Assembly (NCBI RefSeq): GCF_003857035.1
Contig: NZ_QGSY01000136.1
Coordinates: 1 to 64,000, forward strand
Direction: 5' to 3'
Source of the DNA: Micromonospora arida
GTDB lineage: Bacteria; Actinomycetota; Actinomycetes; Mycobacteriales; Micromonosporaceae
Length of the DNA stretch: 64,000 bases
Shown here: one piece after another, positions 46,579 to 55,091 of the stretch
Layout: the number at the start of each line of letters is the position of its first letter
Position numbering within the stretch: the first letter of the stretch is position 1
Translations under genes and position numbers: made by a program
Notes under the pieces: model-generated
The model's input: only the letters and a program-made list of their open reading frames with translations
Database searches by the model: none
Told to the model about the DNA's origin: nothing

Positions 46579-47235
46579 TCACGCGTCGCGCAGCCGGTAG
46601 CCGACGCCGCGTACGGTCTCCACCAGGCGGGCGTCACCGAGCTTGCCGCGCAGCGACCCGACGTGCACCTCGACGGTGTGCCGGTCGGCCCAGGTGGTGC
46701 CCCAGGCGTCGAGCAGGATCCGATCGCGGGGCACCGCCACCCCGGGCTGGCGGGCCAGCGAGAGCAGCACGTCGAACTCCTTGCGGGTCAACGTGACGGC
46801 ACGGCCGTCGACGGTCACCGTCCGCGCGGCCACGTCGATGCGGACCGGCCCGGCCTCGATGAGGTGCCGCTCGGGCGCGGCGTTCGCGGCACGGCGCAAC
46901 ACCGCCTCGATCCGGGCCTGCAACTCCACCATCGAGAACGGCTTGACCACGTAGTCGTCCGCTCCCAGGCGCAGACCCAGCACCCGGTCACGTTCCTCAC
47001 CCCGGGCGGTCACCGCGATGATGCCGAGCTGACTGCTGCGCCGACGCAGCTCCCGGCACAGGTCCGTGCCGTCCCCGTCGGGCAGGGTCAGGTCAAGCAG
47101 CACCAGGTCACAGGGTGCGGCGGAGAGCGCGGCGGCGACGGTGGCGGCGTGCTCGACCTCGTACCCCCGGCGGGTGAGGGCGGAGGACAGCGCAGCGGCC
47201 ACCCGGCGGTCGTCCTCCACCAGCAGGATCCGCAC
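46579..47235 (-). CDS. OmpR-family response regulator
   Basis: A 218-residue protein. The receiver domain has the acidic pair in LLVEDD, phosphoacceptor Asp48 (VLLDLTLP), Thr76 (AVTARG) and Lys98 (VVKPF). The OmpR/PhoB winged helix ends with VETVRGVGYRLRDA. The target genes are not visible. It is the first gene of the two-gene unit with the histidine kinase. GTG 47235 has gaggga at moderate distance. No PhoB-type direct repeats were noticed upstream in the short 95-bp spacer. Confidence 0.93.
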   Translation of the reverse strand: MRILLVEDDRRVAAALSSALTRRGYEVEHAATVAAALSAAPCDLVLLDLTLPDGDGTDLCRELRRRSSQLGIIAVTARGEERDRVLGLRLGADDYVVKPFSMVELQARIEAVLRRAANAAPERHLIEAGPVRIDVAARTVTVDGRAVTLTRKEFDVLLSLARQPGVAVPRDRILLDAWGTTWADRHTVEVHVGSLRGKLGDARLVETVRGVGYRLRDA

Positions 47236-47330
47236 CCGTGCCCCCGTCCCTCGCAGCGCTGTTCTGCGAATGGTGGCAGAAGTGCGCGCGAACCGGGAGG
47301 CCGCCCACCCGCGCTGGGCGGGCTCACGCC

Positions 47331-47642
47331 CTAAAGGCCGAAGGTGTCGTCGGCGGTGGCGTCCCGGACGCCGTCGGTGAACCCGCGGAAGCCCGGGTCC
47401 TCGTGGCTGGCCGGCACGCTGGTGACGCTGACCCCGCTGGCCTGGGTGACCGCGTCGACCAGGGCCGGATAGTCGATTTCGGCATCCTGGAAGGCGTCAT
47501 CGTCCGCCTCGGCCAGGTTGATCACGTGCTGCACGTCGTCGGACGACGTGTCCGGGTCGTCGACCCAATCGCTGCCGGCCTGGTAGCACTCGTCGTACAA
47601 CGCGCGCTGGCTGTCGGTCCAGTCATCGTCGTAGCTCTGCAT
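47331..47642 (-). CDS. Small acidic unknown protein
   Basis: A 103-residue, strongly acidic soluble protein, rich in Asp (MQSYDDDWTDSQRALYDECY at the start). I know no family for it. No signal peptide, membrane segment or repeat is present. ATG 47642 is fixed by ggaggg seven bases upstream, and the longer in-frame start at 47675 is disfavoured. Codon bias supports translation. It stands alone between the response regulator and DUF952 genes and could be a regulatory or stress-related protein, but nothing in the sequence says so. Confidence 0.65.
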   Translation of the reverse strand: MQSYDDDWTDSQRALYDECYQAGSDWVDDPDTSSDDVQHVINLAEADDDAFQDAEIDYPALVDAVTQASGVSVTSVPASHEDPGFRGFTDGVRDATADDTFGL

Positions 47643-47743
47643 CGCCCATCCCTCCGCGGCCCTTGACCTGAGCATGCCCGGCGGGAGGCGACGGGCGCGG
47701 CGGTACCGACGAAAACCGGGCGGGCGCGCCGACCACGGCCCCG

Positions 47744-47749
47744 TACGCT
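47744..47749 (+). promoter_or_regulatory. -10 box TACGCT for leaderless DUF952 gene
   Basis: TACGCT lies six bases before GTG 47756, favouring that start over GTG 47753. Confidence 0.4.
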
Positions 47750-47755
47750 GCTGTG

Positions 47756-48094
47756 GTGATCTACAAACTGCTGTCGAGCGCCGAATGGGACGACGCCCTC
47801 GCCACCGGCGCCTTCACCGGCTCCGCGGTGGACCGGCAGGACGGGTTCATTCATCTCTCCGGCGCCGACCAGGTGGTCGAGACGGCGCGGCGGTACTTCA
47901 CCGGTGCGACCGGGTTGACAGTGCTCAGCGTCGAGGAGGAGCGACTGGGCGACGCGCTGCGGTGGGAGCCGTCGCGCGGCGGGCAGCTCTTCCCGCACGT
48001 GTACGGCCCGCTGCCGGTCGCGGCAGTGGTGGCGGCACGGGCGTTGCCGGCGGACCTTCCGGCCGCCGACGCGGTGGCCGCCCTGCTGGGCTGA
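47756..48094 (+). CDS. DUF952 family protein
   Basis: A 112-residue DUF952 protein. The N-terminus IYKLLSSAEWDDA, the central DGFIHLSGADQVVETARRYF and LFPHVYGPLP near the end are the family's conserved segments, probably including a His-based active or binding site. The biochemical role is unknown; some members are annotated as glutathione S-transferase-related without proof. The start is set by the -10 box spacing. Its 3' end lies inside a triplicated 24-25 bp repeat, the second copy of which starts just after the stop. Confidence 0.85.
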   Translation: MIYKLLSSAEWDDALATGAFTGSAVDRQDGFIHLSGADQVVETARRYFTGATGLTVLSVEEERLGDALRWEPSRGGQLFPHVYGPLPVAAVVAARALPADLPAADAVAALLG

Positions 48095-48144
48095 CCCGGG
48101 GCCGCCCTGCTGGGCTGACACGGTGGCCGCTCTACTGGCTGACA
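48072..48144. repeat. Three imperfect 24-25 bp tandem repeats over a stop codon
   Basis: Copies at 48072-48096, 48097-48120 and 48121-48144. The first encodes the end of the DUF952 protein (VAALLG and stop); copies 2 and 3 duplicate it downstream, copy 3 with more changes. Confidence 0.7.
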
Positions 48145-48148
48145 CGGA

Positions 48149-48181
48149 CGCGCCCGACCCGACAGTGTCGGGCCGGGCGCG
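48149..48181. terminator. Bidirectional terminator hairpin
   Basis: cgcgcccg/cgggcgcg and cccgaca/tgtcggg pair around one unpaired base, separated by single mismatches. It sits between the DUF952 gene and the convergent glycerophosphotransferase gene (stop at 48200). Confidence 0.7.
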
Positions 48182-48199
48182 ATGCCGTAGTGGCGGGGC

Positions 48200-49957
48200 T
48201 CAGTGGCAGAGCCGGTCGATCTCCTGCTGGAACCGGTCCATCGGGTTCGCTTCGGCGGGGCCGAGCAGGTAGGTCTTCAGCTCCCGGCGGGCCTCGGTCA
48301 TCGGGTCGTCACCGGCCCGGGTGACCGACACGATCTTCTCCAGCTCGCCGCAGTCCTTGGAGAGCAGGTACGCGGCCCGCGCCGTCGGGTACTCGCGGCG
48401 GAAATCGTCCTCGGACAGGCCGGCCGGGTTGGCCACCACGTACGGCCGTTGGCTCTGCACGAAGTCGGACACCACACTGGAGACGTCGCTGATCAGCAGG
48501 TCGGTCTGGTTGAAGCAGTCGAACAACGCCGGCGTGCGGCCGGTGACCACCAGGTGCGCGGTGCCGTCCAGCGAGGACGCGTCCGGGTTGCCTCCGGCCG
48601 CGCGGATCGCCGTGACGACCCGCTCGTGCACGACCTTCGCCGCCCTGGACCGCGACCCGGTGAGCGGGTGCGGCTTGTAGATCAGGCGGACCCGGGGGTT
48701 CGTGGCGAGCAGCCCCTTGACGATCCGCTCACCCATCAGCACCAGCGAGGTGTGGTACGGGTCGTCGTCGAGCCAACCCTCCCAGGTGGGCGCGTAGAGC
48801 ACCGTGAACGGCCGGTCCACCGACTCGGCGCCGAAGGTGTGCACCCCGGCGAGCTGCGGCCGACCGATCTCGACGATGTCCGAGTCGAGCACCCCCACGC
48901 CGGCCCGCGCGTAGCGCTCCCGGCCGGCAAGGCCGGCGACCCAGACCTCGTCGTACACCTTGCTGTAGGGGTTGACGCTGGCCTGCTTGTCGCTGTCGCC
49001 GTGCCCGACGAAGACGTGCTTCGTACCCGGCTCGCGGAGCATGTGGATGTTCGCGCCGACGTTTGCGGAGTAGAGCGCCGCGCGGATGCCGCCGAGGTCG
49101 AGGTTCATGAAGTCGACCCCGGCCGGTACGCAGATCACCGGCAGCCGGGTGTCGGCCAGCTCCAGGAACGCCTCCCGGCTGCGCATGAGCACGACCGCGC
49201 GCTGCTGGAGCGCCTCGGTCGGGGCGAGCCACATGTTCGCCTGGTAGACGTCCTTCGCCGGGCCGGCGAAGTAGAGCGCCACCTCCGGCCGGTAGCTGTC
49301 CAGCCAACGCTGGACCGCCGGTAGCAGCGGACCCTGCCCCGCGCCCCGACCCCGCAGCCAGGTCAGCGCGATGATGGCGCCCACCAGACCGGTCGCCACG
49401 ACCGCCACCGCGCCGGCCACGAAGAACGGCGTCGGGTCGTGCTGCACCGCGGCGGCCACGCCGGCCGGCACCAGCAGCAGGTTGAGCAGGGGCATCCGGT
49501 CGCCGGCCACCGCCGCCGCCCAGACGGGCGGCTGGGGGGCGCTGGACAGTGGACCCAGATCGATGTTGCGCACCATGGCGGAGAGCGGGTTACGACGCTC
49601 GATCATGGTGGAGAGCGCACCGGCGAAGACCGACACGACCCACACCGCCGCCGGCAGAACGAGCAGCAGGGTCAGTTCGCCGCCGTTGAGCCGCACCTCG
49701 GCGACGACCAGCAACACGGCGGCCAGGTCGCGGGTCAACTGTCGGTACGACCAGTGCAGGCCCACCTTCTCCAACAGCAACTGCGACGGAGGTGACCAGC
49801 GGGCGACGGCGAACTCGCCGATGATGGCGGCCAGCCCGGCGACGGCGAACAGGCCGACCCAGCCGAATACGCCACCGACGAGCATGACCAGGTAGGCCAG
49901 TACCAGCAGCGCACTCTGGGCGGCCACCCCGAGGCGTCCTGTCAACGTGCCGAACAA
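48200..49957 (-). CDS. Membrane-anchored CDP-polyol glycerophosphotransferase-like protein
   Basis: A protein of about 585 residues. Roughly six membrane segments fill the first 200 residues; the soluble remainder is a TagB/TagF-type transferase (VFVGHGDSDKQASVNPYSKVYDEVW, then YAPTWEGW, PHPLTG and DLLISDVSSVVSDF). It should move glycerol- or ribitol-phosphate from the CDP form to a growing teichoic-acid-like chain. Start uncertain: TTG 49957 has gggag nine bases upstream; the frame is open to GTG 50029. N-terminal multi-helix domains are not typical of Firmicutes TagF, which uses an amphipathic anchor. The minus-strand neighbour upstream is a large membrane protein gene. Confidence 0.8.
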   Translation of the reverse strand: MFGTLTGRLGVAAQSALLVLAYLVMLVGGVFGWVGLFAVAGLAAIIGEFAVARWSPPSQLLLEKVGLHWSYRQLTRDLAAVLLVVAEVRLNGGELTLLLVLPAAVWVVSVFAGALSTMIERRNPLSAMVRNIDLGPLSSAPQPPVWAAAVAGDRMPLLNLLLVPAGVAAAVQHDPTPFFVAGAVAVVATGLVGAIIALTWLRGRGAGQGPLLPAVQRWLDSYRPEVALYFAGPAKDVYQANMWLAPTEALQQRAVVLMRSREAFLELADTRLPVICVPAGVDFMNLDLGGIRAALYSANVGANIHMLREPGTKHVFVGHGDSDKQASVNPYSKVYDEVWVAGLAGRERYARAGVGVLDSDIVEIGRPQLAGVHTFGAESVDRPFTVLYAPTWEGWLDDDPYHTSLVLMGERIVKGLLATNPRVRLIYKPHPLTGSRSRAAKVVHERVVTAIRAAGGNPDASSLDGTAHLVVTGRTPALFDCFNQTDLLISDVSSVVSDFVQSQRPYVVANPAGLSEDDFRREYPTARAAYLLSKDCGELEKIVSVTRAGDDPMTEARRELKTYLLGPAEANPMDRFQQEIDRLCH

Positions 49958-50138
49958 ACGAGTTCGCTCCCTACAAGGTTTCGTTGCGGGCAGTGCCCGT
50001 GATGGACCGACGTCACTCCCCCGTCGCACAGCGGCTCAGTCGCGGCCGGCTGCGTGTGACTGCGACCTTAACGCGAGGGGACAGCTCGGTGTCGCTCGGG
50101 TATCCGGCACCATTTCGGGCAAAGTTCCGCACCGGGGC

Positions 50139-50167
50139 GCGCCCGCCCCCATCACGGGGTCGGGCGC
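50139..50167 (-). terminator. Hairpin after the large membrane protein gene
   Basis: gcgcccg and cgggcgc enclose cccc/gggg with one c-t mismatch. It lies 19 bp past the stop of the minus-strand gene ending at 50186 and may separate it from the glycerophosphotransferase gene. Confidence 0.5.
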
Positions 50168-50185
50168 TCGCCGCGGGTGAAGCGC

Positions 50186-52297
50186 TCAGCCGAGCCGCCG
50201 GAAGCAGGTCATCGCACCGGGTGCCTTGCGCTTGGCGAACTCCTGGTAGCCCAGCCGCGACGCGGTGTCGCGGGCGTACTGGTTGCCGTTGTAGACGCAG
50301 ATGGTGCCCACGTCGAGGCGGTCCAGTGCCGGCGTCAGCTCGGCCGGCGTCGGGCTGGCGGTGCCGTCGGCGAAGTCGGAGAGCAGCAGTCGATCCTTGG
50401 CGAACTGGGAGTTGAGGTCGTACTCGACGAGGTAGAAGTCGCGGGGCAGAACGACCCGGACCTCGCTGGTGACGATCGGCGTGGTGCGCATGATCGTCTT
50501 CGGGGCGAGCAGCAGACCCTGCGGACGGTCCAGACCCTTGATCCAGAACGCGATCGCCTGACGCTGCTGCGGGAGCTTCCAGGTGGGGCGGGGGTGCACC
50601 TCGACCCAGCTCTTCGACGACCACATCGGGGTGGCGAACAGCGCGAACGAGGCGACCAGCAGCACCGCGATCCCCCCGGACGCCGCCCGGCGCAGCGCCG
50701 GGGTCGGTGCCGGCACGCGCACGGTGCAGAGCAGACCGATCAGCGTCGGCAGGGCGAGCAGCCACGGCACGCGCCAGAGCACCACCGAGATGCCGCTCAA
50801 CGCGCTCAGCAACTCCAGCACTCCGGGCACGAACAGCACGCTCAGCGCAAGGGCGGCGCCGGCGGCGAGCAGGGCCGGCGTACGCCGACGGGCGAGCAAC
50901 GCGCCGCACCACAGCGCCAGACCGCTGATGACCCCGACCACGCCGAACAGCAGTGTCCGCTTGTAGGTGTACGCCGCGTCGAAGAAGGCGTCGTCCGCAC
51001 CGGTCGCGGTCATCCCGCCGAGCACCAGCCGGGAGACCACGAGCGAGCCGATCGGGTACGCGAGTGCGGCGACCGCCGCGACCACGGCCGCCTTCCAGCG
51101 GCCGACCAGCAGCATGGCGAACCCGGCGGCGCCGACCAGCATCGGCAGGATGATCGCCGCGGTGTTGGTGAGGCCGATCGCGGTGATCGAGAGCGCCACG
51201 ATGAGCAGCAGGCTGCGCCGCGACCGGTTGTCGAACCACTCGGTCAGGTACAGCCACATCAGCGGGATGACCGCCGAGACGAACATGCCCTTGCCCTCGT
51301 GCAACCGCAGCAGGTGGAACGTGCCCAGTGCGGCGTCGTCACCGGCGACGAGGTAGAGGTACGCGATCGCCACCGTGAAGGCGAGCAGCGGACGGCGCGG
51401 GGCCCACCGGTGCGTCAGCCGCCACAGCGCCAGCGCCGCGATCACCGCCATGATCGGCAGTAGCACGTACCAGAGGGCCGAGCTGGCGTGGATGCCGACG
51501 ACGTTGGCGAACGCGCCGTCGAAGACCTCGATCGACGGGATGGGCGGTTGCGAGCCCATCGCCGGCAGGACGTTGTCGGAGAACAGGAAGTCGTTGAGCG
51601 GGATCAGGTCGCGCTCGGCGATCCACACCGACTTGCCGACGTAGTAGACGTCGTCCGGGGTGTTGCGGGCCATGAAGAACGAGGAGATGCCGACCAGGGC
51701 CGAGACGACCAGCGCGTACGCCGACTGCCCCGTGGTGGGCGCCGGGGCGGCCGGGGCGGGCGCGGGGCCGCTCAGCCAGGCCTGGCGCACCAGCAGGAGG
51801 CCACCGACGGCGGCGAGCAGGCCGGCCACCGCCGGGATCCACCAGGAAACGTTGACGCTGGTCCCGGCCGCCCCGGCGGACACGGCGGCCACGGCGGCGG
51901 CGACCAGGACCCCGATCAGCAGACGACGGTCGGTGGCGGGCCGTGCGCTGATGGGCTCCTCAGCAGCGGCCGGCGCTTCGTCGGCCGGGGCGCTGCCGGC
52001 CCGGGCGCGGCGGCGGGCGCGCAGCACGGCCACTACCGCGAGCACCACACAGGCCAGCAGCCAGATCCGGAAGGTCACCGACGGACGCAGGTCTCCCAGG
52101 AAGGCCAGGTGGTAGAGCACCGTGAAGAGCGCGAACGCGATCACCGCGCCGTCGGTGAGCATCGCCGGGGCGGCGGCCACCAGCGCGCGTACCCGGGACA
52201 GCCCCGCGCGAGCGCCGACGGGTCGGGATGCCTGCCCGGTCCGCGGCGTCGGATCCGGTTCGGCGGGCGCTACGGCGATGCTGTCGACGTTGGCCAC
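50186..52297 (-). CDS. Large polytopic membrane protein, unknown
   Basis: A 703-residue protein with about 14 membrane segments, soluble only in its first 40 residues, a loop at about 115-130 and the last 130 residues. The first external loop after helix 5 has ARNTPDDVYYVGKSVWIAER with an Asp-Asp pair, reminiscent of GT-C enzymes, and the C-terminal domain contains VCVYNGNQYARDTASRLG-like sequence. I cannot name the family with confidence. Position between teichoic-type genes suggests sugar decoration of the polymer outside the membrane. GTG 52297 has aagga upstream. Confidence 0.7.
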   Translation of the reverse strand: MANVDSIAVAPAEPDPTPRTGQASRPVGARAGLSRVRALVAAAPAMLTDGAVIAFALFTVLYHLAFLGDLRPSVTFRIWLLACVVLAVVAVLRARRRARAGSAPADEAPAAAEEPISARPATDRRLLIGVLVAAAVAAVSAGAAGTSVNVSWWIPAVAGLLAAVGGLLLVRQAWLSGPAPAPAAPAPTTGQSAYALVVSALVGISSFFMARNTPDDVYYVGKSVWIAERDLIPLNDFLFSDNVLPAMGSQPPIPSIEVFDGAFANVVGIHASSALWYVLLPIMAVIAALALWRLTHRWAPRRPLLAFTVAIAYLYLVAGDDAALGTFHLLRLHEGKGMFVSAVIPLMWLYLTEWFDNRSRRSLLLIVALSITAIGLTNTAAIILPMLVGAAGFAMLLVGRWKAAVVAAVAALAYPIGSLVVSRLVLGGMTATGADDAFFDAAYTYKRTLLFGVVGVISGLALWCGALLARRRTPALLAAGAALALSVLFVPGVLELLSALSGISVVLWRVPWLLALPTLIGLLCTVRVPAPTPALRRAASGGIAVLLVASFALFATPMWSSKSWVEVHPRPTWKLPQQRQAIAFWIKGLDRPQGLLLAPKTIMRTTPIVTSEVRVVLPRDFYLVEYDLNSQFAKDRLLLSDFADGTASPTPAELTPALDRLDVGTICVYNGNQYARDTASRLGYQEFAKRKAPGAMTCFRRLG

Positions 52298-52422
52298 GGG
52301 CGTCCTTACTCGTCAGGCGGATGAGGGGCATCGGCACGGTGACGGCCGGGTGTCAAGGGGGCAGCGTAGCGGAATCGGGCGGGGAGACCGGTGCTGCCGG
52401 CGACCGGGTGTCGGAGGGCTGG

Positions 52423-53061
52423 TCAGCCGGAGATCGGGGCCGCCCGGGGACGGGGCAGCACGCTGGCGGCGCCGAGCCCGGCCGCCACGGATTCGACCAG
52501 ATTGTCGAGGTAGCCGTCGGTGAGGGGGAGACGGGCGATGGCGAGCCGCCAGTAGAGCGGCCCCACGATGAGGTCGACGGCGGCGTCCAGCTCCGTGTCG
52601 GCGGGCAGTTCGCCACGCTGCACGGCCCGGGTGACCAGGTGACCGCCGATCTCCTGCTGCCGGGCGTGCAGCACCTGACGCAGGGTCGCGTCGATGCTGG
52701 GGTTGCGGGCGGCCTCCGCCAGCAGGTCCGGGATGATCTGCGACGCCAGTGGGTGCCGCAGTGCGTGCGCCACCACCTGGAAGAGCAGCGCGAGGTCACC
52801 GCGCAGCGAGCCGGTGTCCAGTGCGGGGAGCTTGCCGTGTGCCGCAGCGGCGACGACCTCCAGCACCAGGTCGAGCTTCGAGCTCCACCGTCGGTAGATT
52901 GCCGTCTTGCTGACGCCGGCCCGCCGGGCCACCGCCTCGATGGAGAGCCGGCCGTAGCCGACCGCGGCGAGCTCCTGCATCAGCGCCCGGCGGATCGCCG
53001 TGGTGATCTCGTCGCGCAGCACCGCCGCGCCGGCCGGTGCCCGCCTCTTTTCGGTGGTCAT
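52423..53061 (-). CDS. TetR-family regulator
   Basis: A 212-residue protein. The N-terminal helix-turn-helix is LSIEAVARRAGVSKTAIYRRW, and the C-terminal ligand and dimer domain has LASQIIPDLLAEAARNPSID as in TetR_C members. It is divergent from the ABC exporter genes and has a palindrome 38 bp upstream of its ATG, so it may repress both itself and the exporter. The ligand is unknown. ATG 53061 has taagag upstream. An unrelated efflux target elsewhere cannot be excluded. Confidence 0.9.
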   Translation of the reverse strand: MTTEKRRAPAGAAVLRDEITTAIRRALMQELAAVGYGRLSIEAVARRAGVSKTAIYRRWSSKLDLVLEVVAAAAHGKLPALDTGSLRGDLALLFQVVAHALRHPLASQIIPDLLAEAARNPSIDATLRQVLHARQQEIGGHLVTRAVQRGELPADTELDAAVDLIVGPLYWRLAIARLPLTDGYLDNLVESVAAGLGAASVLPRPRAAPISG

Positions 53062-53098
53062 CGAGGGCTCTTATCGCAGGTCACGCCGGACAGCGTAG

Positions 53099-53119
53099 CG
53101 CAACGACGGTACGGTTGCG
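53099..53119. promoter_or_regulatory. Candidate TetR operator
   Basis: cgcaac and gttgcg are inverted arms with a 9-bp spacer containing ggtac, in the 180-bp divergent spacer between the tetR-like and ABC permease genes. Size and symmetry suit a TetR dimer. Confidence 0.45.
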
Positions 53120-53241
53120 TCCCGACGTGTTTCGGACTACTGTCCTCGCAGCGACGAGGCGGCGCCCCGCGCAAATTTCCCACTAGGATTCGATCGTCGC
53201 GAGCAACCCCCGTCTGCACGAAAGATCGGAGCGCCATTTCC

Positions 53242-54135
53242 ATGGCCACCACCGCGCTGGTCGACCCCGACACGGGCCTGACCCAGGCGCAGCTGGCCGC
53301 TCGGCACGGGCTACGGGTCGCCGGTGAGCGACCCAGCCTCGTCGAGTACAGCCGCCGACTCTGGGCCTACCGGCACTTCATCGCCGCGTACGCCAATGCC
53401 AAGCTCGTCGCCTCGTACAGCAACGCCAAGCTGGGTCAGCTCTGGCAGGTGCTCACCCCGCTCACCAACGCGGCGGTCTACTACCTGATCTTCGGGGTGG
53501 TGCTCGCACAGAACAGCATCCCGAACTTCATCGCCTACCTGACCACCGGGTTGTTCATCTTCAACTTCACCCAGAGCGCGGTGCTGGCCGGCACCCAGTC
53601 GATCAGCAGCAACCTGGGGCTGATCCGGGCGCTGCACTTCCCCCGGGCCAGCCTGCCGCTGTCCACCACGATCACCCAGTTCCAGCAACTGCTGGCCTCG
53701 ATGGTGGTGCTGGTCGGCATCGTGCTGGTCACCGGCGAGCCGCTCACCTGGGAGTGGTTGCTGATGGTGCCCGCGCTGCTGCTGCAGGCCGTGTTCAACG
53801 CCGGCGTGGTGCTGCTGGTGGCCCGACTGGGCGCCAAGTCGAGCGACCTGAAGCAGGTCATGCCGTTCATCATGCGAACCTGGATGTACGGCTCCGGCGT
53901 CCTCTACAGCGTCACCCTCTTCGACCGGCTGCCCGGCTGGGCGACGACAGTGGTGCAGTACAACCCGCTGCTGGTCTACATCGAGCTGGCGCGGTACGCG
54001 CTGCTCGAGGAGGCGCCGCTGCTCAACGAGTCGCTGACCCAGCTCTGGCTGGTCGGCGCCGGTTGGGCGCTGGTGGCCGGCATCGGCGGGTTCATCTACT
54101 TCTGGCGCGGCGAACAGGAGTACGGCCGTGGTTGA
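53242..54135 (+). CDS. TagG-like ABC transporter permease
   Basis: A 297-residue ABC-2 permease with about six membrane segments. LGQLWQVLTPLTNAAVYYLIFGV is the typical first helix of polysaccharide and teichoic acid exporters, with FIMRTWMYGSGVLYSV nearer the end. With the ATPase encoded by the overlapping next gene it should carry a lipid-linked polymer across the membrane. ATG 53242 has ggag ten bases upstream. It is the first gene of the exporter operon, divergent from the tetR-like gene. Confidence 0.9.
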   Translation: MATTALVDPDTGLTQAQLAARHGLRVAGERPSLVEYSRRLWAYRHFIAAYANAKLVASYSNAKLGQLWQVLTPLTNAAVYYLIFGVVLAQNSIPNFIAYLTTGLFIFNFTQSAVLAGTQSISSNLGLIRALHFPRASLPLSTTITQFQQLLASMVVLVGIVLVTGEPLTWEWLLMVPALLLQAVFNAGVVLLVARLGAKSSDLKQVMPFIMRTWMYGSGVLYSVTLFDRLPGWATTVVQYNPLLVYIELARYALLEEAPLLNESLTQLWLVGAGWALVAGIGGFIYFWRGEQEYGRG

Positions 54136-54946
54136 GCACTTCGACGCCCCCACCGAGGCGAGCGCGACGATGACCCGAACCCAGGAGCGCATCCCGACCG
54201 TGGTCGTGGACGACGCGCACATCATCTACCGGGTGCACCAGGGCGCCGCCGGCGGCACCACGCCGGTGGCCGCGCTGCGCCGGCTGGTCAAGCGCACTCA
54301 TGCGCCGAACGTCCGGGAGGTGCACGCGGTCAAGGGCATCTCGTTCACCGCGTACCGGGGCGAGGCGATCGGGCTGATCGGCAGCAACGGCTCCGGCAAG
54401 TCCACCATCCTGCGGGCCATCGCCGGTCTGCTGCCGGTGAACCGGGGCGCCATCCACACCCAGGGTCAGCCGTCGCTGCTGGGCGTCAACGCCGCCCTGC
54501 TCAACGACCTCTCCGGGGAACGCAACGTCGTCCTCGGGTGCCTGGCCATGGGCATGCACCCCGATGACGTGGCCAAGCAGGCCGCCGGGATCATCGACTT
54601 CTCCGGGATCAACGAGCGGGGTGACTTCGCCAGCCTGCCGATGCGGACGTACTCGTCGGGCATGGCGGCCCGGCTGCGGTTCTCCATCGCCGCCGCCAAG
54701 AAGCACGACGTGCTGCTCATCGACGAGGCGCTCGCCACCGGCGACAAGGGCTTCCGCAAGCGCAGCGAGCAGCGGGTGCGGGAGCTGCGGGAGGGCGCGG
54801 GGACGGTGTTCCTGGTCAGCCACCAGCTCTCCTCCGTACGGGACACCTGCGAACGGACGATCTGGCTGGAATCGGGCGTCATCCGGATGGATGGCCCCAC
54901 CGACGAGGTCATCCGGGCTTACGAGGCGTACGCGAACAGCAAGTAG
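54128..54946 (+). CDS. TagH-like ABC transporter ATPase
   Basis: A 272-residue ATPase. Walker A GSNGSGKST is at residues 85-93, the signature TYSSGMAARLRFS near 176-188 and Walker B VLLIDEALATGD after it, all of the polysaccharide/teichoic acid exporter type, with the H-loop in LVSHQLSS. It lacks the C-terminal carbohydrate-binding extension found in Wzm/Wzt O-antigen systems that recognise chain ends, so export should not depend on chain capping. GTG 54128 overlaps the permease gene by 8 bp. It ends before a strong terminator. Confidence 0.92.
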   Translation: MVEHFDAPTEASATMTRTQERIPTVVVDDAHIIYRVHQGAAGGTTPVAALRRLVKRTHAPNVREVHAVKGISFTAYRGEAIGLIGSNGSGKSTILRAIAGLLPVNRGAIHTQGQPSLLGVNAALLNDLSGERNVVLGCLAMGMHPDDVAKQAAGIIDFSGINERGDFASLPMRTYSSGMAARLRFSIAAAKKHDVLLIDEALATGDKGFRKRSEQRVRELREGAGTVFLVSHQLSSVRDTCERTIWLESGVIRMDGPTDEVIRAYEAYANSK

Positions 54947-54982
54947 AGTTCCAGCGAACGTCCGGCATCGACATGCACTTGA

Positions 54983-55016
54983 GGACCGCGTCGCCCGCGT
55001 TGGGGCGACGCGGTCC
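54983..55016 (+). terminator. Terminator after the ABC exporter genes
   Basis: ggaccgcgtcgccc (54983-54996) pairs perfectly with 55003-55016 around gcgttg, 36 bp after the ATPase stop. Confidence 0.75.
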
Positions 55017-55091
55017 GCGCGTTAAGGTTCATTCCGTCGCCGCTCGGGCGGAAACTTCCGTTAACGCATCCCTGAGAGTGAGGATCCGGCA

